A stretch of 48,761 bases of DNA from Armatimonadetes bacterium UBA1398 (GTDB lineage: Bacteria; Armatimonadota; Zipacnadia; UBA1398): positions 1 to 48,761 of the forward strand of contig DBQI01000052.1 in the NCBI GenBank assembly GCA_002305165.1, given 5' to 3'. The translations under genes and the position numbers were made by a program. Numbering within the stretch: the stretch's first letter is position 1; each line of letters begins with the position of its first letter. This document shows positions 23,585-32,078 of this stretch, one piece after another. The notes beneath the pieces are model-generated. The model was not told the DNA's origin, made no database searches, and saw only the letters and a list, made by a program, of their open reading frames with translations.

Positions 23585-23603
23585 CCGGTTACTCCTTTCC
23601 CCC

Positions 23604-23620
23604 CCGCGAGGACCTCGCGG
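23604..23620 (-). promoter_or_regulatory. 17-bp palindrome in the leader of the permease operon
   Basis: CCGCGAGG and CCTCGCGG flank a single A, 20 bp upstream of the permease ATG and next to its ribosome site. It is an interrupted palindrome that could be a repressor operator or a translation-blocking hairpin. The rest of the 201-bp divergent spacer (23585-23785) shows no known riboswitch that I recognise. Confidence 0.35.
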
Positions 23621-23785
23621 AGGACACTGCGGGTAACATACCCCGCCGCCTCCCTCATCCCTCCGGACGGCTTGTGGGCCTATCTCGCAAGGGAATCGGA
23701 ACATGCCGCCGTGGGCCATGCCAGGGATCGGCATCGGCCATGGCGAATCTGAGAAGGCGCATGTGGGGCCACGAGGAGGCGGACG

Positions 23786-24628
23786 ATGCACCGACGAGAC
23801 TTCATCGCCCGGAGCGCACTGGGTCCGGTACTGGCCGCGGCGATCCAGGCGGCGGGAGCCGACGGCGAGCCCCTGCGTCGCATCGCTCTCGGCGATCTCG
23901 AGGTGTCGCGGTTGATCCTGGGGAGCAACCCCTTCTTCGGCTTCTCCCACCAGACCGCCGAGCGCGATCAGGAGATGCGCGACTACTTCACGCCCGGCCG
24001 CATGGTGGAGACCCTTGAGGCGGCCGCCGAAGCCGGAATCACCGCTATCGCGGCGCCCGTCTACGACCACTGGATCGACCTGTTCACCCAATACCGCGAG
24101 GACGGCGGACGGCTCCGCCACTGGCTAGCCCAGCCCGACCCGGCCCGCGACGCCATGGAGGACACCATCCGGCGGGCTGTCGACGCCGGAGCCGAGGCGG
24201 TGTTCATCCAAGGCCACGTGGTCGATAACCAGTTCGCGGCCGGCGAGGCCGAGACGGTGCGGCGATGGGTGGGTCTCATCAAGGATCTCGGTGTGCCCGC
24301 AGGCATGGCCTCCCACCTGCACACGACCCATCTCGAGGCCGAGGAGGCGGGCTTCCCCACCGACTTCTACTTCCAGTGCCTCTACAACCCCGCCGAGGGC
24401 TACCTCGCCGAGCAGCGGGAGCGCGCCCTCGATGCCATCGGCCGCATCGAGAAGCCGGTCATCGCCTACAAGATACTGGCGGCGGGGCGGAACGACCCCG
24501 CCGAGGGGTTCGCCACTGCCCTCGGACGGATCCGGGAGAAGGACGGCATCTGCGTGGGGATATTCCCCAAGGAACAGCCGAACCAGATCGCCGAGAACGC
24601 GGAACTCACCCGGCTGAACAGCGACTAG
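23786..24628 (+). CDS. Exported TIM-barrel (aldo/keto-reductase-like) protein with Tat-type signal
   Basis: The 280-residue protein begins with a twin-arginine-like leader (MHRRDFIARSALGPVLAAAI). The mature part shows GDLEVSRLILGSNPFFGFSH, then ETLEAAAEAGITAIAAPV and a run of beta-alpha units to VIAYKILAAGRNDPAEGFAT. The opening resembles aldo/keto-reductase-type barrels (glycine-rich first strand, LEVSRLxLG), but the usual catalytic Asp-Tyr-Lys-His set is not clear to me. GAGGAGG precedes the ATG. It lies between the divergent permease operon and the converging WrbA gene (7-bp gap). Function uncertain; redox chemistry on a sugar is possible. Confidence 0.7.
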   Translation: MHRRDFIARSALGPVLAAAIQAAGADGEPLRRIALGDLEVSRLILGSNPFFGFSHQTAERDQEMRDYFTPGRMVETLEAAAEAGITAIAAPVYDHWIDLFTQYREDGGRLRHWLAQPDPARDAMEDTIRRAVDAGAEAVFIQGHVVDNQFAAGEAETVRRWVGLIKDLGVPAGMASHLHTTHLEAEEAGFPTDFYFQCLYNPAEGYLAEQRERALDAIGRIEKPVIAYKILAAGRNDPAEGFATALGRIREKDGICVGIFPKEQPNQIAENAELTRLNSD

Positions 24629-24635
24629 GCTCGCC

Positions 24636-25256
24636 TCAGTCCCTGGCGAGCTTGGCGGCGATGCGCGCCACGTGATCGCCCTGGGCCCGGGCGATGGCCA
24701 GCTCCTTGGCCGATGGCAGGCGCTCCCCTTGCGCCCCGACGATGGTCGCCGCCCCGTACGGCGACCCGCCCATCATCTCGGTGACATCCGTCAGCTCCGG
24801 CACGGTGTACGGGACGCCGACGATCACCATCCCGTGGTGGTAGAAGAAGGTGGAGAGGGTCAGCAGGGTGGTCTCTTGGCCCCCGTGTTGACTGGCCGTC
24901 GAGGTGAAGGCGCTCGCCACCTTGCCCACCAGCGCGCCAGAGCCCCACAGCCGCACCGTGTTGTCCAGGAACGCCCTCATCTGAGCGGGCGCGGAGCCGA
25001 ACTGCGTGGGGCAGCCGAAGATCGTCGCGTCGGCATTCGCCAAGTGGTTCGCCTCGGCCAGGGGGACGTGGGCGAAGGCCTTCTGCGCCTCGACGGCCCC
25101 CATCTTCTCGAGCACCTCCGTGGGCAGGGTCTCGGCCACGCGCAGGAGCCGGACCTCCGCGCCATCCACTCCCCGCGCCCCCTCCGCCACGGCCTCGGCC
25201 AGCCGGTAGACGTGCCCGTAGGTGCTGTAGAAGATCACGTTCACCTTGCATCCCAT
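24636..25256 (-). CDS. wrbA: NAD(P)H:quinone oxidoreductase, WrbA family
   Basis: The 206-residue flavodoxin-like protein matches WrbA in length and motifs: KVNVIFYSTYGHVYRLAEA (FMN phosphate loop), IFGCPTQFGSAPAQMRAFLD, FTSTASQHGGQETTLL, FFYHHGMVIVGVPY and GGSPYGAATIVG. WrbA enzymes carry FMN and reduce quinones by two electrons using NAD(P)H, protecting against redox cycling. The ATG at 25256 has AAGGAGG upstream, and MGCKVNVIFYS starts exactly where the family does; an upstream start would add an unrelated leader. The gene follows the polysaccharide deacetylase by 25 bp, so the two may be co-transcribed. Confidence 0.95.
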   Translation of the reverse strand: MGCKVNVIFYSTYGHVYRLAEAVAEGARGVDGAEVRLLRVAETLPTEVLEKMGAVEAQKAFAHVPLAEANHLANADATIFGCPTQFGSAPAQMRAFLDNTVRLWGSGALVGKVASAFTSTASQHGGQETTLLTLSTFFYHHGMVIVGVPYTVPELTDVTEMMGGSPYGAATIVGAQGERLPSAKELAIARAQGDHVARIAAKLARD

Positions 25257-25281
25257 GCGTCTGCCTCCTTCGGCACGCGCC

Positions 25282-26799
25282 TCATCCATCCATAAACACG
25301 GCCAGGTTCGCCTCGGTCACCACGCCCCGCTCCACATCGACACGCAGCCGCAGGGGGTAGGCAGTCGCGCCCTCCACCATCATCATCGCCGACGCCTCGG
25401 CCCCCGTGAGGGGCAACGTCAGTCGGCACGGAGCCGTGGCGGTGACCTCGCCCCCCGGCCGGGTCAGCGTCACCTTGGCGCCCGACGCGCCGTAGACCGA
25501 CACGACCGCCCACGGCGCCTGGCGCCGGAGCGATACCCTCACCCGCTGGGCCGGCCCACTCGGCCCCTCGCGAATCCACTCTACACCAGCGCCGGACCCG
25601 ACGAACGCCGCCGCGTGGTTCCGCGACCCCGGGGTGCTCAGGCGCACCGCGCCGGGCAGCGCGGTGATGGCCAGCCCCCGGTCGCTCGCGCACGCTGCCG
25701 CGGTGACGCCGGGATCGAGCAGGTAGACGTGGCTATCGGGCGCCAGGGTGGTCACCAACAACATCGACCCCTCGGGCGACCAGTCGACCCACGCCACATT
25801 CTGGGCCACGCGCACCCCCGAGTGGGCCGCCCGATCCCATAGCGCCAGGGCGCCGTCCGCCACGACGGCGAGCCAATCGCCCGCGGGAGCATAGGCCACC
25901 TGGAGTTTGGCCGGCTCGGGGCGCTCCCCGGCCCGTCCCACCGGCTTCACCGGCCCGGGGATCATGAACACCGGCTGGGCCGGGTAAGCCGCGGCGGCCC
26001 AACTGAGCGGCGCCGGTTCGAGCCCCTTCGCGCGGAGGGCCTCCACGGCGCGGCAGGCGGCGTCGATGGCGCCGGGGGTGTCGTGCATGAGGGCGATATC
26101 GCCGGGGCCGGCGGCCTGGATGGAGGCCGCGACCTGGCTCCCCGAGCGGCCGCGCCAGTCGTTCGTGTCGATCGTCCAGAAGAAGGGCCGAAAGCCGTGG
26201 TCGCTGACGACCTCGGTCAGCCGGCCGTTCCCCTCGCCATAGGGGTAACGATAGACCCTGTCCGACTCCGCGCCCGTGGCCTTGATCACGGCGGCTTCCG
26301 CTCGCTCCAGGTCCGCCGCGAAGCCACTCGTCGAGAGGCTCGTCTGCACCGCGTGGCCGTAGCTGTGGAGCCCCGCCTCATGGCCCGCCGCGCGCCACTG
26401 CCGCAGCAGATCGCCCGCGCTTGCGACGAAGGACCCCAACCAGAAGCCCGTCGCCCGGGAGTCCGAGCGGTTCAGCTCGGAGAGGAGCTGCGTCGTGCTC
26501 GCCGAGCCGCGCTCGCAGTCGTAGGTCAGGAAGCACAGCGGCAGCGGCATCTCGGAGAAGCGCACGATCTGGCCATCGCCCTTGGTCACCGGCCGCGGGC
26601 GGAGGGACTCGATGTGCCAGCTCTCGCCATAGCGCGCCCCCCACTGCCGCGCCGGCTCGGCGCCGTCCAGCCCGAGCAAACGGGTCACGCCGTCCATCGC
26701 CTCGGCATCGAGTCTCGCACACGAATCGTCCGCAGGGTCCGCATGCGCGGCGGCGGCAGCGAGCAGGCACAACAGAGGCAGGACACCCAGGGGTCTCAA
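25282..26799 (-). CDS. Secreted polysaccharide deacetylase (NodB-like)
   Basis: A TTG at 26799 starts a signal peptide (LRPLGVLPLLCLLAAAAAHA) with a G-rich site upstream. The 505-residue protein carries a NodB domain (~75-250). Motif 1 is LTYDCERG, where most members have TFDDG. Motif 2 is HSYGH, motif 3 RYPYGEGN, motif 4 DTNDW and motif 5 LMHDT. The catalytic Asp of motif 1 is kept, but the second Asp, a metal ligand in the family, is Cys. The C-terminal half is a beta-rich module with a WD40-like stretch (VAWVDWSPEGSMLLVTTLAP). It probably removes N- or O-acetyl groups from a wall or extracellular glycan. The altered metal ligand makes activity uncertain. Confidence 0.85.
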   Translation of the reverse strand: MRPLGVLPLLCLLAAAAAHADPADDSCARLDAEAMDGVTRLLGLDGAEPARQWGARYGESWHIESLRPRPVTKGDGQIVRFSEMPLPLCFLTYDCERGSASTTQLLSELNRSDSRATGFWLGSFVASAGDLLRQWRAAGHEAGLHSYGHAVQTSLSTSGFAADLERAEAAVIKATGAESDRVYRYPYGEGNGRLTEVVSDHGFRPFFWTIDTNDWRGRSGSQVAASIQAAGPGDIALMHDTPGAIDAACRAVEALRAKGLEPAPLSWAAAAYPAQPVFMIPGPVKPVGRAGERPEPAKLQVAYAPAGDWLAVVADGALALWDRAAHSGVRVAQNVAWVDWSPEGSMLLVTTLAPDSHVYLLDPGVTAAACASDRGLAITALPGAVRLSTPGSRNHAAAFVGSGAGVEWIREGPSGPAQRVRVSLRRQAPWAVVSVYGASGAKVTLTRPGGEVTATAPCRLTLPLTGAEASAMMMVEGATAYPLRLRVDVERGVVTEANLAVFMDG

Positions 26800-26900
26800 G
26801 GCGTATCCCCACCCGGCCCTTCCAGGGGAATGTCACCGCGGAGTAGTTAGGCGCGGCGCCCGCGATTCCTCCGACAAGGCGCGAAGGTGCCGCCCGAGGA

Positions 26901-27692
26901 TCAGTAGCTCAGGTTCCGATGCGCCAGCCGTCCCAGGGTGTCCGCCAGGGGATCGAAGTCGGGGGGCCCGAAGCCCAGGTGCGAGTGCCGCCTCCACCCC
27001 TCGCCGGAGCGGGAGAGGCTGAAGTTCCGGCCTACCTCCCGGCACATGTTCTCCATGGTGATGAGATAGCTATCCAGCCCTTGGCTGTGATCGAGCCACT
27101 CCTTCTGGCTCCGATGGCACGCGAGCATCGCCCTCTTGCGCTCCATGACGGAGGTCACGTCCACATAGAACTCCGCCTTCACCGGCGCCCCGAGCTGGTC
27201 GCGCAGTCCGTAGGGGAGCGCGTGGTAGAGGGCCATGTCCTGTTGCGTCGTGGGCGTCTCCGGCTCCGACCAGAAGTTCACCATGGCGCGGCAGAAGGCC
27301 GCCGTCACCATGAGCCGGGCGGCGTTCATGTGGTCCTCCATGTAGTCCTGGGGGGACTGCAGGAGGAGAATGGTCGGCTGGATCTGGCGCACCACCGCGG
27401 TCAGTCGCCGCACGAGGCCCAGATCGTAGAGGAGCTCCAGGTCATCCACCAGGGGCGGATGGAACGTGGCTCCGATGGACTCGGCGGCCTCCCGCGCCTC
27501 AGCGGTGCGGATCTCCACGATCTCGTCCCGGCTGTGGACCGCCGTGCCACAGCTCCCCGAGGCGATGTTCAGGTAGTGCAGCTCCCAGCCGGCATCGCCC
27601 AGCAGCGCCATCGTGCCCGCCATCATGAACTCGATATCATCGGGATGCGCCGCCGCCGCGAGCACGACGCCCCGTCCCTGGTTAGCAGCCAT
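26901..27692 (-). CDS. PIG-L family (LmbE-like) deacetylase
   Basis: The 263-residue protein has the Zn site of the PIG-L/LmbE family: AAAAHPDDIEFMMAG near the N-terminus and the distal His in DYMEDHMNAARL. GSCGTAVHSRDEIVEIRTAE is the family's second block. These enzymes remove N-acetyl groups from GlcNAc-type sugars or related small molecules in the cytoplasm. The ATG at 27692 puts the first strand right after the start; an in-frame GTG at 27731 with a G-rich region upstream is a possible alternative (276 residues). It is divergent from the 1410-residue glycosidase-like gene across 117 bp, which suggests joint regulation. Confidence 0.92.
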   Translation of the reverse strand: MAANQGRGVVLAAAAHPDDIEFMMAGTMALLGDAGWELHYLNIASGSCGTAVHSRDEIVEIRTAEAREAAESIGATFHPPLVDDLELLYDLGLVRRLTAVVRQIQPTILLLQSPQDYMEDHMNAARLMVTAAFCRAMVNFWSEPETPTTQQDMALYHALPYGLRDQLGAPVKAEFYVDVTSVMERKRAMLACHRSQKEWLDHSQGLDSYLITMENMCREVGRNFSLSRSGEGWRRHSHLGFGPPDFDPLADTLGRLAHRNLSY

Positions 27693-27809
27693 ACGCCGAT
27701 CCGCCCTCTCAACTGGTGACTGACGATTCACTTCCCTACCCTTCGCCGTGTCCCTGCAGACCAGGCGTCGGAACGCGCGCGGGGAACTTTCCCACGAGGA
27801 GGGAGCCCC

Positions 27810-30800
27810 TTGGTCACCCTAGCCATGCTCTCCGCGCTTCTCACTGCCCAGGACCGCCCCATCGTGGGAGCGGCCTTCTTCTACTGGTATGAGTGGGACG
27901 GTATGGCTCAGACGGGCTCCTGGCCATCGGGCCTCTACAACACCCCCCTTTATGGCTACTACAGCTCCGCGCGTTACGGCGACAACCACCGCTCGATGCG
28001 GCTCGCCGCCGATTGGGGCATGACCGACCTCTTCATCGACTACTGGGGCCGTGGGTGGCTGGACAACGAGGGGAAGCCCCGCGAACTCCTCCTCCTGCGG
28101 GCCATCGAGGAGCTACGCTCGCGCGGGTACGGCATCCACCTATCGATGTACCAGGACGACGAGGACTTCGACATGGACGACATGGCGGCCAACGTCGCGC
28201 CCGGACGCGACCTGCGATGGTGGCTCGACGAGCTGGCGGCCTCGAACGACGCCTGGACCCGGTTCCGCGGCCGTCCCCTTGGCCTCATCTACGCGAGGAA
28301 CGGCACGCCCGCTCCCTCCGAGGACGCGGCGGCCTATCGCCGTTTCCTCCGCGACCGCTACGGCGACCTCGCCGCTCTCAACCGCGCGTGGGGCGCCACC
28401 CTCGATTCGTGGGATGAGGTCAGAGTCGAGGCGCGGCCGGGGCGGTCGTGGGCCGACTTGGGCACCTTCCGGCGGGCGGAGTGGCAGCGCCGGTGGGATG
28501 ACCTGCAGGCCCGCGTCCGAGCCGAGACGCGCGAGCCGGGCGTGGAGTTGAGCTTCGACACCGGGTACGAGCCCTACCCCTGGGCAGGGATCGACGGCTT
28601 CGTGAGTCTATTCGGCGGGCCTCACACCTACGCGGGGCCCTACACGCCCGAGCAGCAGCTCGCCGAGCGCCTCCTCTATCACGCCGCGGCCCGCAACCGT
28701 GGCCGGCTCAGCTTCGACCACCACAAGAGCTACTACCACGACTGGGAGATCCGGATCCCCGGGTTCTCATGGTGGCCCGAGCCCCATCGCCTGGACCGAT
28801 CCTTCGTGGCGGCCCTGACCAACCACGCCACCTCGACCTTCCACATGAGCTGGAACGAGTGGTGGGAGGGCAGCAACCTGGAGCCGAGCCATGAGTTCGG
28901 CAAGGCGCCCTGCGAGACGAACCTCCTCTACTCGACGGTCATCCACGAGTGCTACGACTCCCTCGCCCGCCCCGAGGCCGAGGCCCGGGTAGCATTCCTT
29001 GCCAACGAGTGGCCGCTCCGCCTGGGCCATCCGGGCTGGTCGGAGGTCCTGGACGCCTTGACCCTGCTGCGGCGTTGGGGGGTCCCCTTCGCCACCATCA
29101 CGGGCTCGCCGCTGGAGGCCGACCTCGAGCCGTACGACGTCATCATCGCTCCCACCGGCGGCGTCGGCTTCGAGGAGGACGACGAGGTTGCCGAGTTGCT
29201 CCTCGGCCTGGCTCGGCGAGGCAAAACGGTGGTCACCTCCCGCTGGCCTCGGATGCGCGAGCGCCTCGATCTCCCCCTGCGTGACGCGGCGACAGCCGCG
29301 GGCAAGGGAGAGCCCTTCAACGCCTTCTTCGACATCGGCGCCGAGCCGGGCGACGCGTGCCTCATCGACGGCTACTCCGTCGCCGAGGCCTGGGCGCACC
29401 TCACTAGCTACGACGGCGGGCCGGCCACGATGCGGTGGACGCCCGCCGTCGGGAATGCCCTGCTCATGCGCCTGCCCGTCTCGCCCGGCCAGGAGCACGT
29501 CCTGCGCTGGGCCGGCGCGGCTCTCCGTCCCCACTCGATGTCCGTTCTCGTGAACGGCCACGAGGTCGCGGAGACGCCGGTCGCCGAGGGGTACGGCCGC
29601 TACGAGGCGCGCCTGGGCCAGGACGTGATCGGCCACGCCGCCATGGCCACGGTGACCTTCCTCTACCGGCCCCCCCTGGTCCCCCAGCAGTTCGACCCCG
29701 CCAGCTACCCGACGGAGGACCGGGCATGCAACCTCGCCCTGGACTGGGTGCAAGTGTCGACGCCAGACATCGCCGAGGCCGCCACTCGGCCCGTCGGCGT
29801 CCGCCAGGGCCTTCAAGTTCGCGCCGCGTCCGGCGCCCTCCGGGGGCTGCCCTCCTGGACGGACACGGGCGCCGACCGCGACCCGCTGGGTGATGCCGGC
29901 GAGGTCCTCTCGCGCGCCGTCGACGACCGGATCCCCCGCGACGTTCGGGTCGCCTGGGGCGACGGCGCCATCGTCTACGTGAACGGCAGCCTCGCGGGGT
30001 GTGACAGCGCCCCCTACCGTCGCGGCTGGCTCCCTGCCGTCACGGGCCTGACCGGGGAGCCCCTCGCCCGCGGCGAAGGCTGCATCGGCGTGACCCTGCG
30101 GATGGGCGACACGCGGATCATCCCCCTTCTCAACGACGAGGCCCCGACTCAGCGCCGGGAGATCGAGGCCCTCGTGCGCGTGCCCGCGGGCCTGTCAGCG
30201 ACGGCGCGAGCGATCCGACGCGACGGGTCCGCGGATCGGACGGTCCCCCTCACCCGGTGGGGCCCCCTCTACCGGCTCAGCGACGCCATCGAGACCTTCG
30301 GCCTCTACGAGGTGTGCCCGGGGCCCTTGGCGATCGAGCCCGAGCCCCTCGAACTCGTCGCCGGCGCAACCCGGCCTTGGCGCATCGGCCTGCGCAACCC
30401 CACGCGGGCCGACGTGGACGCCGAGGTGTCCCTGCGCTCCATCGTCCCCACGCTGGCCGCGCCGAGCGTGCGCGTCACCGTGCCCGCCCGGTCCGCGGCC
30501 CGGGTGGATCTCATGGTCCACGCGCGCGAGGACATCGACTGGGGACACAAGACCGTCGTGCTGCGAGTCCTGACCGGGGACTCCGACGCCCGCACCGTGC
30601 GGACCATCACGGTGAGGCCCTTGCCTGACATCGTCAGCCCGGCGGTGCCCGAGCCCGCGACTCCGGGCAACGCCGTCCCCATCTGCCTCCTCGACAACCC
30701 CCTCCTGGCGCCGGCCCCGGCGGAGAACGTCACGGTCACCATCGGCGGCCAAGTCACCACCGCGCCCCTCCTCCGGCCGGGCGAGCGGCTCCTCGCGACC

Positions 30801-32042
30801 GTGGGCGAGTACCCTCTCCTCGCCGCCGCCGCCGCCACCGGCTTGGGGGCGGCTCGGACGCAGGTCGAGACCGTCCGCTACGAGTGCATGGGCGTCCCCC
30901 TGGAGGGACGGATCGCCGTTCGAGCCGTGATCGAACCCCAAGCGGCTACCCCTCTCGGGGCCCGATGGAAGATCGTGGCCTATGACCACGAGCAGCGGGA
31001 CCACGCCCCCGTCTGCCTGGCCCTGGACCTCCCCGGCGTGCCCGCGGACCACCGCGGCGGCGCCCTGCGTGACGCGGGCTCGTCCGTCGTGCCGCACCTC
31101 TGGGTCGGCGACACCCTCTACGCCCTAACGACGATCCCCGGCGGCGCGGGCCGCTGCCTCTACCTCTGCGAGGGGGAGGACGAAGCCCCCGCCTGTGACC
31201 TCTCCCTTACGGCTGAGAGGCTCGGCACGGGTGCAGGCTCCGTGACAGTCGCGAACGGCTTCTACTCCATCACCCTCGACGAGGCCGCCGGCGGCTGCGC
31301 GAGTCACCTCGTCTCCGCCGCGACGGGCGCCGACTACGGCGCTGGCACCTTCGGGGCGGGAGCCGGCCGCTTCCGGATCGAGCCGCTTCTGAGCACCACT
31401 TACGGCGACAACACGAGCGTCGTTGACGAGTTCGCGTGGCAGCGGCAGGGGCGGGGGAGCCTGCGCGTGCTCGCGGGCGGCGCCGGCGACCCGGTGATCG
31501 TCGTCGAGGCCCGCAGCGAGGCCCCGGTCGCCGCCGTCCAGCGCTACACCTTCATGGCCAGCACGCCCTGGTTCATCGTGGAGTCCACGGTCACGGCGCC
31601 CTCGGGGAGCCCCGCCGAGCTCGTGGCCCTGGACTGCCGCCTCGAGCGTGGGCGGCTCACGAAGATCTCGCCGAACTGGGTCGGCATCGTCGAGGAGTTC
31701 TCGCAGGAGCACCCGCACTTCGGCTGGCGCGAATCGACGCACCTGCCGGAGACGATGACCTTCATGGAGGCGCCTGTGCCGGAGAACCCCGAGGCGTGGA
31801 CCGTGGCGCTCCTCCGGCACGAGGGCTTGACACACATCCGCCAGGGCTTCTGGCCCTCGCGCCGGATGGAGCCCGGCCGCTGCCGGTACGCCGAGCTCGA
31901 GCTGGTCGCGCGCCCCGCGCCGCGGCAGGCGACGGTGAGGGCGGCCGTGATCGTCCACTCGGGCCACCACGGGAGGGGCTACGAGATCATGCGGCGCATC
32001 GCCGATCCGCCCCGGGTGACGGTGGCGACGGTGACCGAGTAG
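27810..32042 (+). CDS. Very large GH99-like secreted glycosidase-type protein
   Basis: The 1410-residue protein starts at TTG 27810 (GAGGAGGGAG just upstream) with a short hydrophobic leader. Residues ~15-390 look like a GH99/WbsX-type TIM barrel: IVGAAFFYWYEWDGM, then DWGMTDLFIDYWGRGW and the characteristic end FHMSWNEWWEGSNLEPSHEF. An embedded RYGDLAALNRAWGATLDSWD resembles GH42-type barrels. Residues ~400-500 look Rossmann-like (PYDVIIAPTGGVGFEEDDEV), as in beta-galactosidase trimerisation domains. The remainder is a series of beta-sandwich modules, ending in a large jelly-roll. It probably acts on complex or mannose-containing glycans outside the cytoplasm. The linkage is unknown. The 3' end has a strong terminator. 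Confidence 0.8.
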   Translation: MVTLAMLSALLTAQDRPIVGAAFFYWYEWDGMAQTGSWPSGLYNTPLYGYYSSARYGDNHRSMRLAADWGMTDLFIDYWGRGWLDNEGKPRELLLLRAIEELRSRGYGIHLSMYQDDEDFDMDDMAANVAPGRDLRWWLDELAASNDAWTRFRGRPLGLIYARNGTPAPSEDAAAYRRFLRDRYGDLAALNRAWGATLDSWDEVRVEARPGRSWADLGTFRRAEWQRRWDDLQARVRAETREPGVELSFDTGYEPYPWAGIDGFVSLFGGPHTYAGPYTPEQQLAERLLYHAAARNRGRLSFDHHKSYYHDWEIRIPGFSWWPEPHRLDRSFVAALTNHATSTFHMSWNEWWEGSNLEPSHEFGKAPCETNLLYSTVIHECYDSLARPEAEARVAFLANEWPLRLGHPGWSEVLDALTLLRRWGVPFATITGSPLEADLEPYDVIIAPTGGVGFEEDDEVAELLLGLARRGKTVVTSRWPRMRERLDLPLRDAATAAGKGEPFNAFFDIGAEPGDACLIDGYSVAEAWAHLTSYDGGPATMRWTPAVGNALLMRLPVSPGQEHVLRWAGAALRPHSMSVLVNGHEVAETPVAEGYGRYEARLGQDVIGHAAMATVTFLYRPPLVPQQFDPASYPTEDRACNLALDWVQVSTPDIAEAATRPVGVRQGLQVRAASGALRGLPSWTDTGADRDPLGDAGEVLSRAVDDRIPRDVRVAWGDGAIVYVNGSLAGCDSAPYRRGWLPAVTGLTGEPLARGEGCIGVTLRMGDTRIIPLLNDEAPTQRREIEALVRVPAGLSATARAIRRDGSADRTVPLTRWGPLYRLSDAIETFGLYEVCPGPLAIEPEPLELVAGATRPWRIGLRNPTRADVDAEVSLRSIVPTLAAPSVRVTVPARSAARVDLMVHAREDIDWGHKTVVLRVLTGDSDARTVRTITVRPLPDIVSPAVPEPATPGNAVPICLLDNPLLAPAPAENVTVTIGGQVTTAPLLRPGERLLATVGEYPLLAAAAATGLGAARTQVETVRYECMGVPLEGRIAVRAVIEPQAATPLGARWKIVAYDHEQRDHAPVCLALDLPGVPADHRGGALRDAGSSVVPHLWVGDTLYALTTIPGGAGRCLYLCEGEDEAPACDLSLTAERLGTGAGSVTVANGFYSITLDEAAGGCASHLVSAATGADYGAGTFGAGAGRFRIEPLLSTTYGDNTSVVDEFAWQRQGRGSLRVLAGGAGDPVIVVEARSEAPVAAVQRYTFMASTPWFIVESTVTAPSGSPAELVALDCRLERGRLTKISPNWVGIVEEFSQEHPHFGWRESTHLPETMTFMEAPVPENPEAWTVALLRHEGLTHIRQGFWPSRRMEPGRCRYAELELVARPAPRQATVRAAVIVHSGHHGRGYEIMRRIADPPRVTVATVTE

Positions 32043-32069
32043 CCGGGCCCGCGGACGGTCGGGCCCGGC
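32042..32069. terminator. Hairpin between convergent genes
   Basis: GCCGGGCCC (32042-32050) and GGGCCCGGC (32061-32069) form a perfect 9-bp stem with a 10-nt loop, beginning at the stop codon of the 1410-residue gene. It sits in the 36-bp gap before the converging Gfo/Idh stop. It is a likely bidirectional terminator. Confidence 0.65.
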
Positions 32070-32078
32070 CGCCTCGTT

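Noticed and set aside
23585..23785. Molybdenum-cofactor or other known riboswitch before the permease operon
   Set aside because: Apart from one palindrome, I could not find the conserved core of any riboswitch I know.
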